This document shows positions 1 to 12,460 of a stretch of 64,000 bases of DNA, in pieces. This DNA is from Abelmoschus esculentus (Eukaryota; Streptophyta; Magnoliopsida; Malvales; Malvaceae), in NCBI GenBank assembly GCA_035048815.1, contig JAUCBN010000042.1:7750001-7814000 (forward strand), written 5' to 3'. Every line of letters begins with the position of its first letter. Positions within the stretch are counted from its first letter, which is position 1. Both the position numbers and the translations under genes were made by a program. Under the pieces are notes generated by a model that worked only from the letters and a program-made list of their open reading frames with translations, did not search any database and had not been told where the DNA came from.

Positions 1-55
1 TGATTGAGTGGTAATTGGTGTTGTACCAGCACTCAGCATGTGGTAACCATTTTTC

Positions 56-670
56 CTAACTCCCTAGTTTAAGGAAGCACATACATCTCAAATATTGTTC
101 GAGGCATTGGTTTAGCCTCTCAGTTTGACCAATAGTTTCTGGATGGTAGACTGAACTGAACAGTGTAGTTGTGCCCATTTGCTTTATAATTTCTTTTCGG
201 AAGAGACTTGTGAAGATCTTGTCTCTGTATGATATCACCACCTTGGGATGCCCATGTAGTTTTTAGACTTGATTTAGATAGTTTCTTGATACATCTACCA
301 TAGTATATGGATGAGATAGGGCCAAAAAATATGCATATTTAGTGAACTTATTCACAACAATCAACACACAATTGTATTAGGAGGAAGAGGGTAACTCCTC
401 TATAAAATTTATAGTAATTACCTCCCAAGCTTGGTTAGGAACAAGAATGGGTTGCAACAACCCAGTTTAGGTAATGTGCTCCATTTTTGTCCTTTGACAC
501 ACCTCACACTGCTTCACATACTCCTTAACTGTGATTTTTAATCCAAGCCAATAAAAGTATGGTTTAGCTCTCCAATAGGTTGTTGAATTCCAAAATGACC
601 CCCCTTGAGGTGAGTCATGTAAAGTTCTCATAAGTTGTTTCCTTAGTTTCCCATTACTTCCCACATACAC
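56..670 (-). pseudogene. Gypsy integrase remnant (zinc-binding and core domains)
   Basis: The part at 467-670 resembles the H2C2 zinc-binding region, ending in CEVCQRTK. The part at 56-241 resembles the end of the integrase core, with YHPETIGQTERLNQ followed by an LEQYLR-like stretch. The two lie in separate reading frames, with no open frame between 242 and 466. The gene is therefore inactive. The family role is insertion of the cDNA into the host chromosome. Confidence 0.8.
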
Positions 671-743
671 TCAATTTTTGAATCTTGGCCATTGTCTATC
701 CCTCTTTAGCATTATGGTCGATGACCAATGCTGCTATGACTTC

Positions 744-2265
744 TTATGTAAAATGATCTCCCAAGTAGCTCTTTTCGATCTCCTGTACCCACCTTGGTAT
801 TATAGTTATAGCAACCAACTGAAAAAGTTCAGGCTTCTCTTCGAACCTCCTAGATAATGCATAAGTTGCTGCAGTTGTTTTCCCTTTCCTGTAACTGATA
901 ATGTAGTCTAGCTCTAGCAGTTTAGTTAGACTCTTTTTTTGAATTGTGGTCGTAAGTTTCTGCTCAAGTAGGTTCTTGAAAGACTCATGGTCAGTCTTTA
1001 TAATGAACCGCCCTCCTTCTAAATAATGCGTCCACCTACTTATCGCTATGAGTATGATCAAATATTCTTTCTCATATATTGACAGATCTGCTTCCCTTGA
1101 TCTTAGTGCTTTACTAAGGTAGGCTATAGGTCTTCCTTCTTGAGAGAGGACAACCCTATCCTTCTGTTACTAACACTAGTTTTAAGGTGAAAAACTTTGT
1201 TGAAGTTAGGCAAAGCTAAGACTAAAGCTTGGCACATATCTCTTTTGAGTGTTTCAAAAGCTTTCACATCTTTCTCACTCTATTTGAAACTATCTTTCTT
1301 GAGTAAACTGGACAATGGCTTGTAGATCTTCCCGTAATTCTTTATGAATTTCCTATAATAGCTAGTAAACCCTAGGAATCCCCTTAGAGATTTCAATGAC
1401 TTGGGTAGTGGCTAATCCTTCATAGTTTCTACCTTGGTAGGATCTGTTACAACTTCTTTAGCTGAAATAAGGTGTCCCAAATATTCAACTTATGTTTGCC
1501 AAGAAAAAAAATACTTGCTTCTCTTAACAAAGAGTTGGTTGTCTCTCAATACTTCCAAAACCTTCTTCAAATGCACCACATGATTCTCTAAATCCCCACT
1601 AAAAATTAAAATGTCTTCAAAAAATATCAATACTAATTTTCTTAAAAAGTGTTGAACAATTCATTCATTAAGGACTAGAAGGTGGTAAAGGCATTGGTTA
1701 GTTCAAAAGGCATAACCTTAAACTCAAAGTGACCATGATAAGTTCTAAAATATGTTTTTGGGATATCTTCCTCCTTAATTGTAATCTACCAATATCCCAA
1801 CTTTAAATCTATTTTAGAGAAATAATTAGCTCCATGTAGTTTATCTAATAGGTCTTCCACTACTGGAATAGAAAACTTATTTTTCAGTGGCTAAATTTAG
1901 TTGTCTATAATTCACACAGAATTTTAAGATCCATCCTTTTTCTTGACCATCAAACAAGGAACAACAAAGGGGCTCTTACTTGTTTGAATCACTGGATTAA
2001 CTAACATCTCAATTACCTGCCTTTTTACCTCTATTTTATGCAAGTAGGGAAAACTTTATGATCACATATTGATGGGTCTGATTCCAGATTTAAGGGTAAT
2101 GGCATGGTCCTGAGACCTGATGGAAGGTAGCCCCCTTAGCTCTTCGAGTACCACTTAGAACTCATTCAATAACTCTTGAATCTACCTGGAAACTTCTGCT
2201 TTCAGTGGTTCAGCACAGAGAAGGTAAATTTCCCCCATAACATCCGGATCTTTCTCCACCAACTT
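744..2265 (-). pseudogene. Gypsy reverse transcriptase / RNase H remnant
   Basis: At 744-1061 an RNase H tail is visible, with the FIIKTDHESFKNLLEQ-like block and a DYIISYRKGKTT segment. Upstream on the minus strand, around 1500-1640, a short open stretch contains FFEDILIFSG followed by ENHVVHLKKVL. This is the reverse transcriptase catalytic box, with glutamate in place of the first aspartate. Around 1090-1330 another frame gives the start of RNase H. Stops and frameshifts separate all these pieces. Confidence 0.75.
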
Positions 2266-2579
2266 TTATATTTTTTGTCCATATATCATTTTGATTAATT
2301 TATTTCTCCTTCCTCCTTGTAATGTAATTTTATAGCCTCCCTTCTCAAAGGTCATGGTCATTACTTTGAAATTTATTAGAATAGGAATAAACCTTCTCAT
2401 CCAATCCACCCAAAAAACCATATCACTACCTTCAAGACTTAGAACTTTAAAATTATTTTTGAACTCCTGATTTTGCATCTTCCAAGTTAGATTATTGCGC
2501 TTAGCAGTGCTATACAACTTCTCACTATTGGCAACTATAATAGCCAAAGGGTGTGTCTACATCATCTCTAATCCTTAGC

Positions 2580-2780
2580 TTATCTTGGTGTAACAAAACT
2601 GTGGGTATTTCTATTGTCTATCAAGATACTCAATGATTTTCCTCGGATGCACTCAGATATCCTCAAGGTATTGTGCCCCACGTTCTCATTTAAGGCATTG
2701 ATAGAAAACTTTAGCTCCCCTTCTAACTGTTGCTTTTCTTTCTCTATATTTTCTTCTTCTTTCTTAGGGTTCTCTTCCAT
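2580..2780 (-). pseudogene. Gypsy aspartic protease remnant
   Basis: The C-terminal end reads SILIDNRNTHSFV. This matches the LIDSGSTHSF-type active-site block of plant gypsy proteases, but the catalytic D-S/T-G triad is changed to D-N-R, so the enzyme would be dead. A further open stretch at 2266-2547 (-) lies between this and the reverse transcriptase and probably covers the rest of the protease and the linker. Confidence 0.65.
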
Positions 2781-2795
2781 CTCATTTGCTTTTGC

Positions 2796-3424
2796 TTACA
2801 TTCTCTCATCTTCGATTAGATTCAGCTGCTTGAACGTGCATTGGTGGCTTGGAGTGAACTTATCACCACACTTGAAACACAAGTTGTTAGCTCTCCTATA
2901 ATTCAAAAGTAATTGTCTGTTCTGAATCATATTATTTCCTTTTGAGCTGGTATTAGAAGCTTTAGCAGTAGTTCCTTGCACAAAAGAAAGGTTGCCTTTT
3001 GTGTAATACCTCAGTTTTTTATTCTCATACTTTAAAGATAGCTCATATAATCTGGCTTGCTTGTAAGCTTCCTCCAATGTTCTGGGAGTGTGAACCTTTA
3101 CCTTTTATCTTAATTCTTTCTTCAGCCCACTGATAAAGCTTGATACAAAGTATCCTTGAATTAAAGATGAATTATCTATAACATATAGAGTTATAATTTC
3201 TTGAATCTGTCCTGATATTCTTTCACAGTATCTTTCTATATCAGCTTATTAAAATCCTCTACCACATCATTAAAATGCTTATCATTAAACCTATGATAGA
3301 CATCAACAATAAATTCATGCCATAGTGCCCTATTCTTTTTCATTATATAGGCATCAAACCAAGTTTCAACTCTTTCTATCAAGTATATTATAGGTATCTC
3401 AAGCTTTTGATCTTCAGGTATCAT
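2796..3424 (-). pseudogene. Gypsy gag remnant with CCHC zinc knuckle
   Basis: The open stretch at 2796-3077 contains NLCFKCGDKFTPSHQC. This is a nucleocapsid zinc knuckle of the C-X2-C-X3-G-X4-H-X4-C kind, slightly changed in spacing. The stretch at 3236-3424 has a VETWFDAY...WHEFIVDVYHRF block typical of the retrotransposon gag fold. About 160 bases between them are out of frame. Gag normally packages the element RNA. The N-terminal part (3425-3960) is not readable as an open frame. Confidence 0.75.
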
Positions 3425-3967
3425 AAATATGACAAAATAATTTTTGTATTTCTGAATTTATCCTCTAGGGTTACTACCATCAAAAGTTGAAAGTTTTATC
3501 TTTGGTTTAGGTAGAAAGTTTCCCATGGACATAGTAGTTTTCTCTTTACCCATTTCCTTAGGCACTCCCATATCTAATTAGTTACTAAATTTTGATTTAT
3601 CATATGGGTTAGAGTTACCTGGTTTTGCAGTAAGTAACCTAGGTTCTTGCGATTTGTAAGAGTATCTTTCTTGGTCATCAATTACAATTATTTACACCAG
3701 TTTCTTTCCTCTTGTCTTTGCAACACCTTCTAGAGATGCTTATTCATCTTCATCATATTTTTTTCTCAGAATACTCAGAATCTCTTGCATATGCCCTTCC
3801 AGGTTGTCTATCCTCCTCTCCAGTCTTCCCTTTGCTCCTCCCAGCTTGAGTAGTTAGTACATTGTTCCTCTTCCTGTTGTTTGATTGGTTATACATTAGC
3901 TTCTGTTGTCTCAACCATTTTTTAATTTTTCTTCAGCTTACCCAGCTTGTTTGGTGCATCTAAAAGA

Positions 3968-3982
3968 TGGCTCTTGATACCA
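3968..3982 (-). other. Primer-binding site, tRNA-iMet type, with one inserted base
   Basis: On the minus strand the bases read TGGTATCAAGAGCCA. This complements the 3' end of plant initiator tRNA-Met (TGGTATCAGAGCCA) except for one extra A. It lies just upstream of gag and marks the 5' LTR/internal boundary. Confidence 0.75.
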
Positions 3983-3984
3983 AT

Positions 3985-4520
3985 TTTTAAGAATGACCTT
4001 GGAAAATAGAAATTTAGATTTCAAAAAAGAAAGAAAGGGATAAAGAAAGCTGAAATTTTGATTCATCAAGCATGTCTTTCTTTACGATTTCTCTGATAAT
4101 ATAACTAGATTCTTGCTCACGTATTATTTGCTTACAGGTGGCATTGTCCTATTGTAACTCTTGCTTTTTTGTTTCCTCCTGGATTGGACCTTCAATATTG
4201 TTAAGTTCGGTAGAATTAATTCACTCACGTGAGGGAGCTGCAACGACATCGTTTTGTGCTCTCTCTTTGCCCAGTTGACTTCCTTCAATTTTAGTTAAAA
4301 TCTCCAAATTGAATTGTCTATTCAAATGTCCCAAATTTCTTTCCATGGTCGTGATATATTGACGTGGAGCTGATGTGGTAGGCATGACAGACATGGCGGT
4401 CAACATAACGCTGATATGGCATAGTTTGTGGAAGGCCAAGAGTCACCTTTTTAAAAATTCTGGGAAGGTGAGGAGTTGCTAGAAAAGGAAAGGTTAGCTG
4501 GCATTCGAACAATCGAATTT
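3985..4520 (-). mobile_element. Probable 5' LTR of the gypsy element (boundaries approximate)
   Basis: This stretch directly precedes the primer-binding site on the minus strand, so it should be the 5' LTR. I cannot see a clean TG...CA pair or a target duplication, and the second LTR is off the window. The outer limit is a guess, set before the LINE scrap at 4570. Open frames here are short and unrecognised. Confidence 0.35.
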
Positions 4521-4569
4521 GTATTAATGAACCGAGTTTGGGTAGCTAGGTGTAGGTTATGGATTTGGG

Positions 4570-4827
4570 TTAAATATAGCTTAGTGGGTTTAGGCTAAAC
4601 TGGGTTACGTAAACGAGTTTAGGGTGGAGCTTGATAGCTCTAACAGCCATTTTTTGCAAGACAACAAGATTCAAAGCTAACATGGCCCAGAAGTTGCACA
4701 GCTCAAAGGCTTCTCGAAGAGATGGACAATCCCAGAAGGCATGGAGAACAGATTCATATGCGTTGGTGCATATAGGGAAGATTCCTGGACCAAGGGAAGC
4801 TGCTCTAAGATCCCTAAAACTGGACAA
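4570..4827 (-). pseudogene. LINE zinc-binding (zf-RVT) fragment
   Basis: The translated stretch has CTNAYESVLHAFWDCPSLRE. This is the C...E.xxHAxxxCP signature of the zinc-binding domain that follows reverse transcriptase in plant L1 LINE ORF2 proteins. Only about 85 codons are left, with no reverse transcriptase or RNase H beside it. It is a 5'-truncated, isolated scrap unrelated in position to the larger LINE at 7071-12440. Confidence 0.6.
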
Positions 4828-4879
4828 TCCCTAAAGCTAGTACTCAATATACTTTCAACTTCTTGCTCTACGACCACTT

Positions 4880-5514
4880 ATCTTAATTCATTTTTAATTT
4901 GATCCTTAAATTCTTAATACTTAAAACTGGAACTAATATTCCAAAATCAGTCTATCCATTTGATCCAATGGCCAATCTTAGTTACCGAAAAATGAATTTC
5001 TATTATCAGAGATACAACTAATGGAGATCTAAAATTGAGATCCCACCAAGTGGGAATCATAATTGCACAAGTGTTGCTTGCATGGATTCATATAATTTAG
5101 TCTCTTTACTTGTATTATATTATAAGTAAGTTCAGGTTAATAATATTGCACAAAATTAATATTAATTGATTAAAAATAATTTATACAAATTGCATGATTG
5201 AATAAGAGTAAAAAAAAATCATGACACCATTTAATGACTGACTAATAATATTATCAGTCGGGACATAGGAATAATATTATAAAAATCAAGAGATCTAACC
5301 ATAATAAATGAAGAGACATGTGGAGGGACTAAAATTATAATTATATTTTTAATTTGAATATCAAAATTCCAAAATAAAAGAAATCAAACAAGTCAATGCA
5401 TAAAGAGTGATGGGAAGATACACATAATATATGATTTCATGTAAATGTTTTAAAAAGAGAGGAATAATTAGTTAGTAAATACACAATCGTATGATATAAT
5501 ATGAAATTTTTATT
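4880..5514. other. AT-rich spacer, no gene seen
   Basis: The stretch is strongly AT-rich with no coding frame, RNA gene or clear repeat that I can support. Confidence 0.5.
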
Positions 5515-6540
5515 ATGTTAAATAATTTAACTTTTATGTTTTAAAAAAATATAAAGATAAATTTAACCTTTAATGTTTATAATTTTTATCATTTTGGGTC
5601 TCATTCTTTATTTGGGATAAATTTAGCCCTTAACCTAAGTCTTTTTTTTGATAAATATCTCATTTTTTAACTAGTATAATGATTACATCGTTAAAAAGTT
5701 TAATGATAATGACATATAATAAACATGTGATAATATATTTTAAATGATATGACATCTATCTAACCTATCAAATACATACATATAGAATATAATTTTATTT
5801 TAATATAAAATATAAAATAATTAAAATTCAAATAAAATATTAAAACTTAATTAAATCTAAAATATATTGTATATTAAACCTTAAATAAATTTACTATTCT
5901 ATATTTTTTTTTTTATAATTTTGGGTTTTTTAGATTAAGTTGAAACTCAAAACCAAAAATCTTAAATTTATTACTTTTAAATTTAAATTTAAAGCTTAAA
6001 TTATAAATCAAAACCTTAAACCTTTCGATTTAGATTAAAAACTAAAATACCTAAATTTTAAACTAAAATAACAAAAATCTAATTGATTAGTATCAAAATC
6101 TCTTACATTTAATTTATCGATAGCAATCTTTATAAAACTCTTCATTTTCAAACCGTGTTTATATATTTTTAGATAAGATTTTGATTCTATTATAGTTAGG
6201 GTTGAGAATTTCTAGTTTCCTTTTGTTTTAGATTTAATTAATTTTTAACATTTTATTTGAATTTAAATTGTTTTATATCTTATATTAGAATAAAATTATA
6301 TTTTACGTGTATATATATATGATAGCTTTAGATGCCATTTTATTTAGAATATATTATCATATGTTACATTGTTAAACTTTTTACAACCTAGTCAACATGT
6401 TAGTTAAAAATGAAACATTTATCAAAAAGATATAGATTAAAGGTTAAATTTATCTAAAAAAATAAGGACAAAAATAATAAAATTCTAAACATTGAGGATT
6501 AAAATTATCTTTATGCAAAAAAGATAGTAAAACTTACAAA
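5515..6540. mobile_element. Long inverted-repeat (fold-back / MULE-like) non-autonomous element
   Basis: The left arm at about 5515-5862 is the reverse complement of the right arm at about 6228-6540. For example, AATTAAATCTAAAA on the left answers TTTTAGATTTAATTA on the right, and ATTCAAATAAAAT answers ATTTTATTTGAAT. The arms are about 310-350 bp and diverged. A central 365 bp holds degenerate AAACCTTAAACC-like runs. There is no transposase frame. The long terminal inverted repeats suggest a Mutator-like or fold-back MITE. I could not identify a target duplication. Confidence 0.6.
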
Positions 6541-6645
6541 TTAAATCGGTAAAGTCAACGGTTGGAGAAGATGAAGGTCTGGTAATAGCTGTCAATTATG
6601 AGATGCACATGATAGTACTATTTTAAGTGAAAATTTAAATGTTTA

Positions 6646-6827
6646 ATGTTATTTATTGAATTCCTTGTAATTAAAGCTAAAGTGGTTGAGTATATAAATG
6701 TGGAAGACTAAATCTATTATTATATAAAATTTGATAATGTTATTTATTGAATTCCTTCTAATTAAAGCTAGAGTGATGAAGTATATAAATGTGGAAAACT
6801 AAATCTATTATTATATAAAATTTTATA
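6646..6827. repeat. 91-bp tandem duplication
   Basis: The sequence beginning GTTATTTATTGAATTCCTT at 6648 recurs at 6739 with few differences, including the shared ATATAAATGTGGAA(G/A)ACTAA core. The period is 91 bp and there are two copies. The stretch is non-coding and lies between the inverted-repeat element and the LINE. Confidence 0.8.
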
Positions 6828-7168
6828 ATTATCACGATGTTTAGTATTTAACGTTGATTTATCATTTTATAACATTTAAAAATTAAAATTTTATTTTATC
6901 TTTTAACAAAGTTCAATTATCATTTTATATTTTACCTTAAAAATATATAATCTTATTTGACAATTAATGAATAACAAATATAACTAGTTGTATAAAAATA
7001 TTTGACAATTAATAGATAGCGAATAATTAATAGTTGATAGCATGTAGTAGATTACCTTATTTTTTTTTGAAAAGAAATAGATATATATTGCTTAAATATA
7101 TATAGCATCCTCCAAAATAATGTGATCAATACATGAAGGAACTTCAAACGGAAAATAAAACGGGAAAA

Positions 7169-10100
7169 TTATAGATAGACCCCATTGACTAGAGTATGAG
7201 CTACCCTATTAGCCGTACGACTAACATGAGCAACACCAATTGAAAGATTAGATTTTAGAAGATCACGAGCCTCCATCAAAGAGCATGCAACAATAGAGTA
7301 ATCTAGAGCCTCCGAATTTAGTTTATTAACAATCACCAAAGCATCTCCTTCGACTCGAGCATTTCTCCAACCATTTATCACAACCAATTTGATACCAGCT
7401 GTAAACGCATATGCTTTAGCAGATTCCGATGTGTGACTCACCTTGAAGGCGATAGGCACAACCATCTACAATCAATCCATATTTGTTTCGAGCGATCACT
7501 TCAATAGCAACATGACCAGAACTCTGAATAAAAGCGACTTCCACATTTACTTTAACTTCACCATCCGAGGGGGAAGACCACCTAAGAGCTCTGCTACAAG
7601 GACTAAGTATTCTAGTCAACTCATTAGCCTGCAAGAAATCTAAAGAGATAATATGAGTTTGATTAATAATCATTCTTGCAGGAAATAGAACACCATTCTG
7701 TACAAAATGATTTCTCCTATTCCAAATGCACCATAGAAGAATGATTAGAAAATTAAAACATTCCTTAGTAACCGAACATAAGACAACTTTCAACCATTGT
7801 TTACAATTATCAAAAAATCCTGAAGGGAGAATTGAAGATAGACCACTCAACAAAAAGATCTTCTTTACATCAGAAGACTCTTTCAAGGCATGTAACAAAG
7901 TCTTTTCCTCCACATTACAAATGCGACACAAACTTGTACCAATTCCAGCATGAGCTAACTTCGAAGCTGTAGGAATAACTTCATTTCCAATCCTTCAGCC
8001 TTAAATTTTAATTTTTGGAAGAGTAGGTTGTTTCGCAATAGCATACCATAAAGGAGAAGGGTCTCGCTCCTAACCATTTCGGACCATGAGCCATATATGT
8101 GCAGATCTAGTAACATAAACCTTTGAGGGATGATGACTCCAAACAAGAATATCAAAAGAAATATCAACAATAGGACATTGCAGAATCTTAATTGCATCTT
8201 CTCTTAAAAACACTTGACTAATCTTATTATCATCCCATTCATTCCTACCAGGAAGCATAAATTCCTTACATTTTTTTGGTACAACAAAATTCATGTAGGA
8301 TCCTTCAAAAATAATCAGTTCATTACCTTTCTATTTATCAGTGAACATATTTACCTCACTATCAATATCAATCCTCCAGTGAAAACCCTCCTTCAAGTTC
8401 ACTTTAGCTGTGAAAATGCTTCCCCAAATATAAGACGAATTATTTCCCAAGTTTGCCAGTAAAACATTACCATGTGAAAAGTACTTTGTCGAGAGAACTT
8501 TAAAACACAAAGAACTTGTATTATGAATGAGTCACCATACTTGTTTCCCTAGTAAAGCAATGTTAAAAAGCTTTAAATCTCAAAATCCAAGTCCTCCATC
8601 TCTTTTGGGTCTATAAATTTTTTGCCATGCAACATGATTCCAATCACGAACATCCTCTTTACCTGACCACCAGAAACTCCTCATAAAAGAAACAATTGGA
8701 TCAATAATGCAATCTGGAAGATGAAAACATGACATTGCATAAGAAGGTAAAGCTTATGACATGGATTTAATTAAAATTTCTCTACCTTCAAAAGATTAAA
8801 AGCTCTTTGTCCCCTAACTCTCTTATCAACTTCGTCTCTTAAGAAACACAAATACTTTGTTTTATTTTTTCCCATAATAAGAGGAATACCTAAATAAAAA
8901 TCCATCTCCTTATCCTCTCTCATTTGAAGAACACTCAAGATACTCTTCTTACAATCCTCTCTCATACCATTACTAAAGTAAATATATGATTTATCTAAGT
9001 TAACTTTCTGTCTAGAATATAATTCATACTCTTGTAGAGTATTCATTAAACAAGATGCTTTCTCAACTAAATTTTTAATGAACAACAAACAATCTTTAGC
9101 ATAAAGTAAATGGTTAACCTTTGGACCAAGCCTACTCGATTTAACACCTTTTATCTTACCCTCCAATTGTCTTTGCAACAAAACAACTGATAAGCCTTGA
9201 TTACAAAATAGAAATAAAAAAGGAGACAGAGGATCACCTTGTCTTAAACCCCTTTCTGGTTGAAAGAAATCAAAGACATAACCATTAACTCAGATACAAT
9301 AAGAGACTGATGATACACAAAGTATAACAAGATCCACCCAACTACTATTGAATCCCATTTTTAACATTACAGCTTTCAAAAACCTTCATTCGATCCTATC
9401 ATAAGCTTTTTCCATATCCAACTTAATTGTTGCTCCCTTATTTGGATTATTCTTAGAGCCCTTAAGAAAATGCATCAATTCATGAGCCACTATAATAGTT
9501 TCTGATATCAGTCTTCCCTGGACAAAAGCACTCTGATTCTCAGTAATAAAAAAATGTATAATGTCTTTTAATCGATTTACAACGACCTTCGAACAAGTTT
9601 ATAAATGACAGAGCATAAGCTTATAGGTCTAAATTGTTTTAAAAGTGTCGGGTTATCTATTTTTGAAATAAGAACAATCATAGTTTTATTTACAATAGAC
9701 ATACTAATTGAACTTGATAATAAGTCCAAGCAAAGAGTAACAAAATCATTACCAATAATGGACCAAAAGTTATGAAAAAAGAGGCAGGCATACCATCATA
9801 ATCTGGAGCTTTATTTGGATGAATTTGAAAAAAATACCTTCTTTACTTCCTCTACCATGAATACAACACACAGTTTAGAGTTTATATCGGATGTTATACA
9901 GGTCTCAATTGCATCCAATATCTGTTCGAAGAGTATTTTCCATTGGAATGATAAAGATTAGAAAAAACAAACAAGCCACTTCAAAAATTTAATCAACACC
10001 TTCTTTTCAGACACCATTTGCATCCATGATCACTGTAATGTAGTTCTTCTTTCTCCGTCCATTAGCTCTTGCCTGAAAAAAGATGTGTTTCTTTCACCCT

Positions 10101-11144
10101 CTTTTAACCATTGAATCCTAGAACGTTGTCTCCAATAAATTTCGTCCTTATCCAACAACTCCTTCAATTCTCTCTTTGTGCTCTTTAGTTCATCAAAAAG
10201 CATCACATTTTTTGGTTCATGCAAAAGATTCTCAATTCTTTTCTCAAGTTGCTTCTTCCTTTTTCTAAACTGTCCTCTTCTTATAAATTATAAAATCTTC
10301 AAACTCTCTCCCACCTTTTCCAACCTTTTTAAAGTATTATTCTGACAACCATCTCAAGCTTCCTTCCCCGTATCAAAACAACCTTCCTCTTTAGCCCAAC
10401 AATTTTCAAACATAAATTTAGCCCTTTTATGCCCATAGAATTGTCGTGGTCCTTCAGTTTCTAACAGAATGAAATAATGATCAGATTTAAAGGTATATTA
10501 AGATATTACTTCACCTTTACCATATTTTTGCAGCCATGGTATAGAAGCCACAAACCTATCTAATCTTTCCTTCACATGATTTTCAACAGTAACCCCATGA
10601 TACCAAGTGAACCAGCCCCTATTAGGTTTTATATCCCACAAACCATTTATATCCAATGCATCTCGAAAAGCTTCCATTTCAGCCAAAGATTTCCTCTGGC
10701 CACCTTCTTTTTCATTCAATTCTAACATATCATTGAAATCCCCTCCCAACAACCAAGGACGAGAAGAGCGCGTCCGCAACCTATCTAATAATAATCAATC
10801 ATCATTTTTTCTGGTTCTATCAGTACTACCATAGAAACTAGTAAAACGAAAAACTTCAGAACCTTCACCTAGCACGACATCAATGTGAAACTTTGAAAAG
10901 GGCAAAAGGTTCACTGTTATATCCTCCCTCCATAGAAGTAAAAGACCAATACTGTCAGCACCTTGCTCAACATCAATACAACCCTTCATACCTAGTCTTC
11001 TTTTAATATTATCCACCTTATTATTAACTAATCTTGATTCACTAATAAAAATCAAACTAACACCCTTTTCAACCACCAGTTTTTTAATTGACGAACTATC
11101 CCTAGGTTGGACAGCCCACAACAGTTCTAACATAAGATTCTCAT
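7169..11144 (-). pseudogene. LINE ORF2: endonuclease, reverse transcriptase, zf-RVT, RNase H
   Basis: The ATG at 11144 opens an MRIL-type start, with a TAG where plant elements have tryptophan. The endonuclease covers about 11144-10498 and includes WLLGGDFNDML. The linker block with SRIQWLKEGERNTSFF is at 10030-10224. The reverse transcriptase runs to about 8771. Its catalytic FADD box reads YAKD near 9100, so one catalytic aspartate is lost. The zinc-binding block CRICNVEEKTLLHAL is near 7925, and RNase H spans about 7760-7169 with VEGDALVIVNKLNS and VAHVSRTANRVAH. Many frameshifts separate these blocks. The enzyme would nick target DNA and prime reverse transcription there. Confidence 0.85.
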
Positions 11145-12253
11145 TGCTTCCGGTGAGGCTGTCCAACAGCCTTCATCGATATCAATAAATTTGGATCAAT
11201 TTCTAGCAATATACCATCATCACCAACCTCCCTACTTACATTAGACCTTATCTTCTTAGATTCAACTAGACTCACCATATCACCCTTTCCCAACAACATT
11301 CTTTTAACACTTCTATTCTTCGAGCTTGAAGCAACTACAATTGTTGTCCTCTCAGTAGGGGGAAGAAAATAATTTTCAGTATCATCCACCAAAATAAACT
11401 CATTCACCTACCTTTCATTTTGCTTAACAAACTTCTTTCGGCCAACAACACTAAAACTACAACCCTTTTTAAAATAAGCGATATCATACCTCTTACTACC
11501 CTAGTTGCTCAATTTTTGTCTATCATTTGCAATACATAACCAGTTCCCATATTGGAATGAAACTTTCTCACCAACAGGAACCTGCGTACAATTAGAAACC
11601 ACATGCCCAATCAAACCACAATAGAAACAAAATTGCGGTAGACGTTCATAACGAGCCATACAAATCCTTGGTCTTCCATCTCTCATTTTACCCACTGCAA
11701 CACAACGTTTGGAAGCCTTCTGACTATCAATCTCCACTCTCACCCTTAAGTAGTTCCCCAAATTTCCTGTATTTCCCCTCAAATCAACAACAAGAGTCGA
11801 ACCGAACGAATCACCAATACTTTCACCCATTTCAATGCTCATAAAGCCAAACAAAATATTATAGATACATATCCAAATTGGAAGAGGATCAAAATCGTAC
11901 TACTGTAGGCTTAGCATTCCATCGAACAACTTGATTACAAGGAGTTGTCCATCAAATAACCATGGACAACGATTCAAAACAGATTCAAGGTACTTCCTCC
12001 TACAAAATTTAAAAAGGAAGAAATTTGAACAGAGCAATTGAGCATCCTCCAAAGGTGTATCCTTCCACACTGTATAAAATACTTGAATCAATTTCTCACC
12101 ATTCACCAATCTGTTGGAGATCAATTTACCTACTAACCATTTCTCCGAGCCTATAGTACCCGCATCTAGTCCAGTGAAGTTATCCCCCAAATCTAATAAT
12201 TCATCTTCAGTAAAAGTCAATCCCTCCATCAAGCTTACAACCTTCTCAGCCAT
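11141..12253 (-). pseudogene. LINE ORF1: DUF4283 plus CCHC zinc-finger protein
   Basis: The likely start is the ATG at 12253, giving MAEKVVSLMEGLTFTEDE, typical of this family. The upstream in-frame ATG at 12421 adds a hydrophobic stretch that looks like translated leader. The DUF4283 region spans roughly residues 10-120. The zinc finger FCFYCGLIGHVVSNC lies near residue 205. One frame runs from 12253 to the TGA at 11143-11141, but it has stops near 11900 and near 11500. ORF1 proteins bind the LINE RNA. The final TGA overlaps the ORF2 ATG as ATGA. Confidence 0.75.
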
Positions 12254-12460
12254 TGATCTTAAAAACCAGAAAATAGAAAGGAAGGTTATGTGAAAAAAAA
12301 ATAGTATCGAGGAAAGAAAAGTTTTAGAGCATCCTAAACTGAAAGAAACTACAGATCCTACAACCTTTATAAAAAAGAAAACAAGAAACCCTATCCATAT
12401 GAAAGGACTAAAATGACCCAACCTCTAAAATGGGAGAAAGAGATAATACAATAGAATTCC

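Larger units (their letters stand above)
1..3967 (-). mobile_element. Decayed Ty3/gypsy LTR retrotransposon, internal region (3' end outside window)
   Basis: Read on the minus strand from a primer-binding site at 3968-3982, the order is gag, aspartic protease, reverse transcriptase, RNase H, integrase. This is the Ty3/gypsy order. Every domain is broken by stops and frameshifts. The integrase runs toward the left window edge, so the 3' LTR is not visible. The tRNA-iMet-type primer site and the domain order are consistent with a chromovirus-like lineage, but no chromodomain is visible, so the clade is not assigned. Confidence 0.85.
7071..12440 (-). mobile_element. Near full-length L1-type LINE (non-LTR retrotransposon)
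   Basis: On the minus strand the order is a short 5' leader, ORF1 (DUF4283 and CCHC), then ORF2 (endonuclease, reverse transcriptase, zinc-binding, RNase H), then an A-rich tail at about 7060-7072. Plant L1 elements with an RNase H tail have exactly this layout, and 5.3 kb fits their usual size. Stops and frameshifts in both ORFs show it is dead. I found no clear target-site duplication. Confidence 0.85.
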
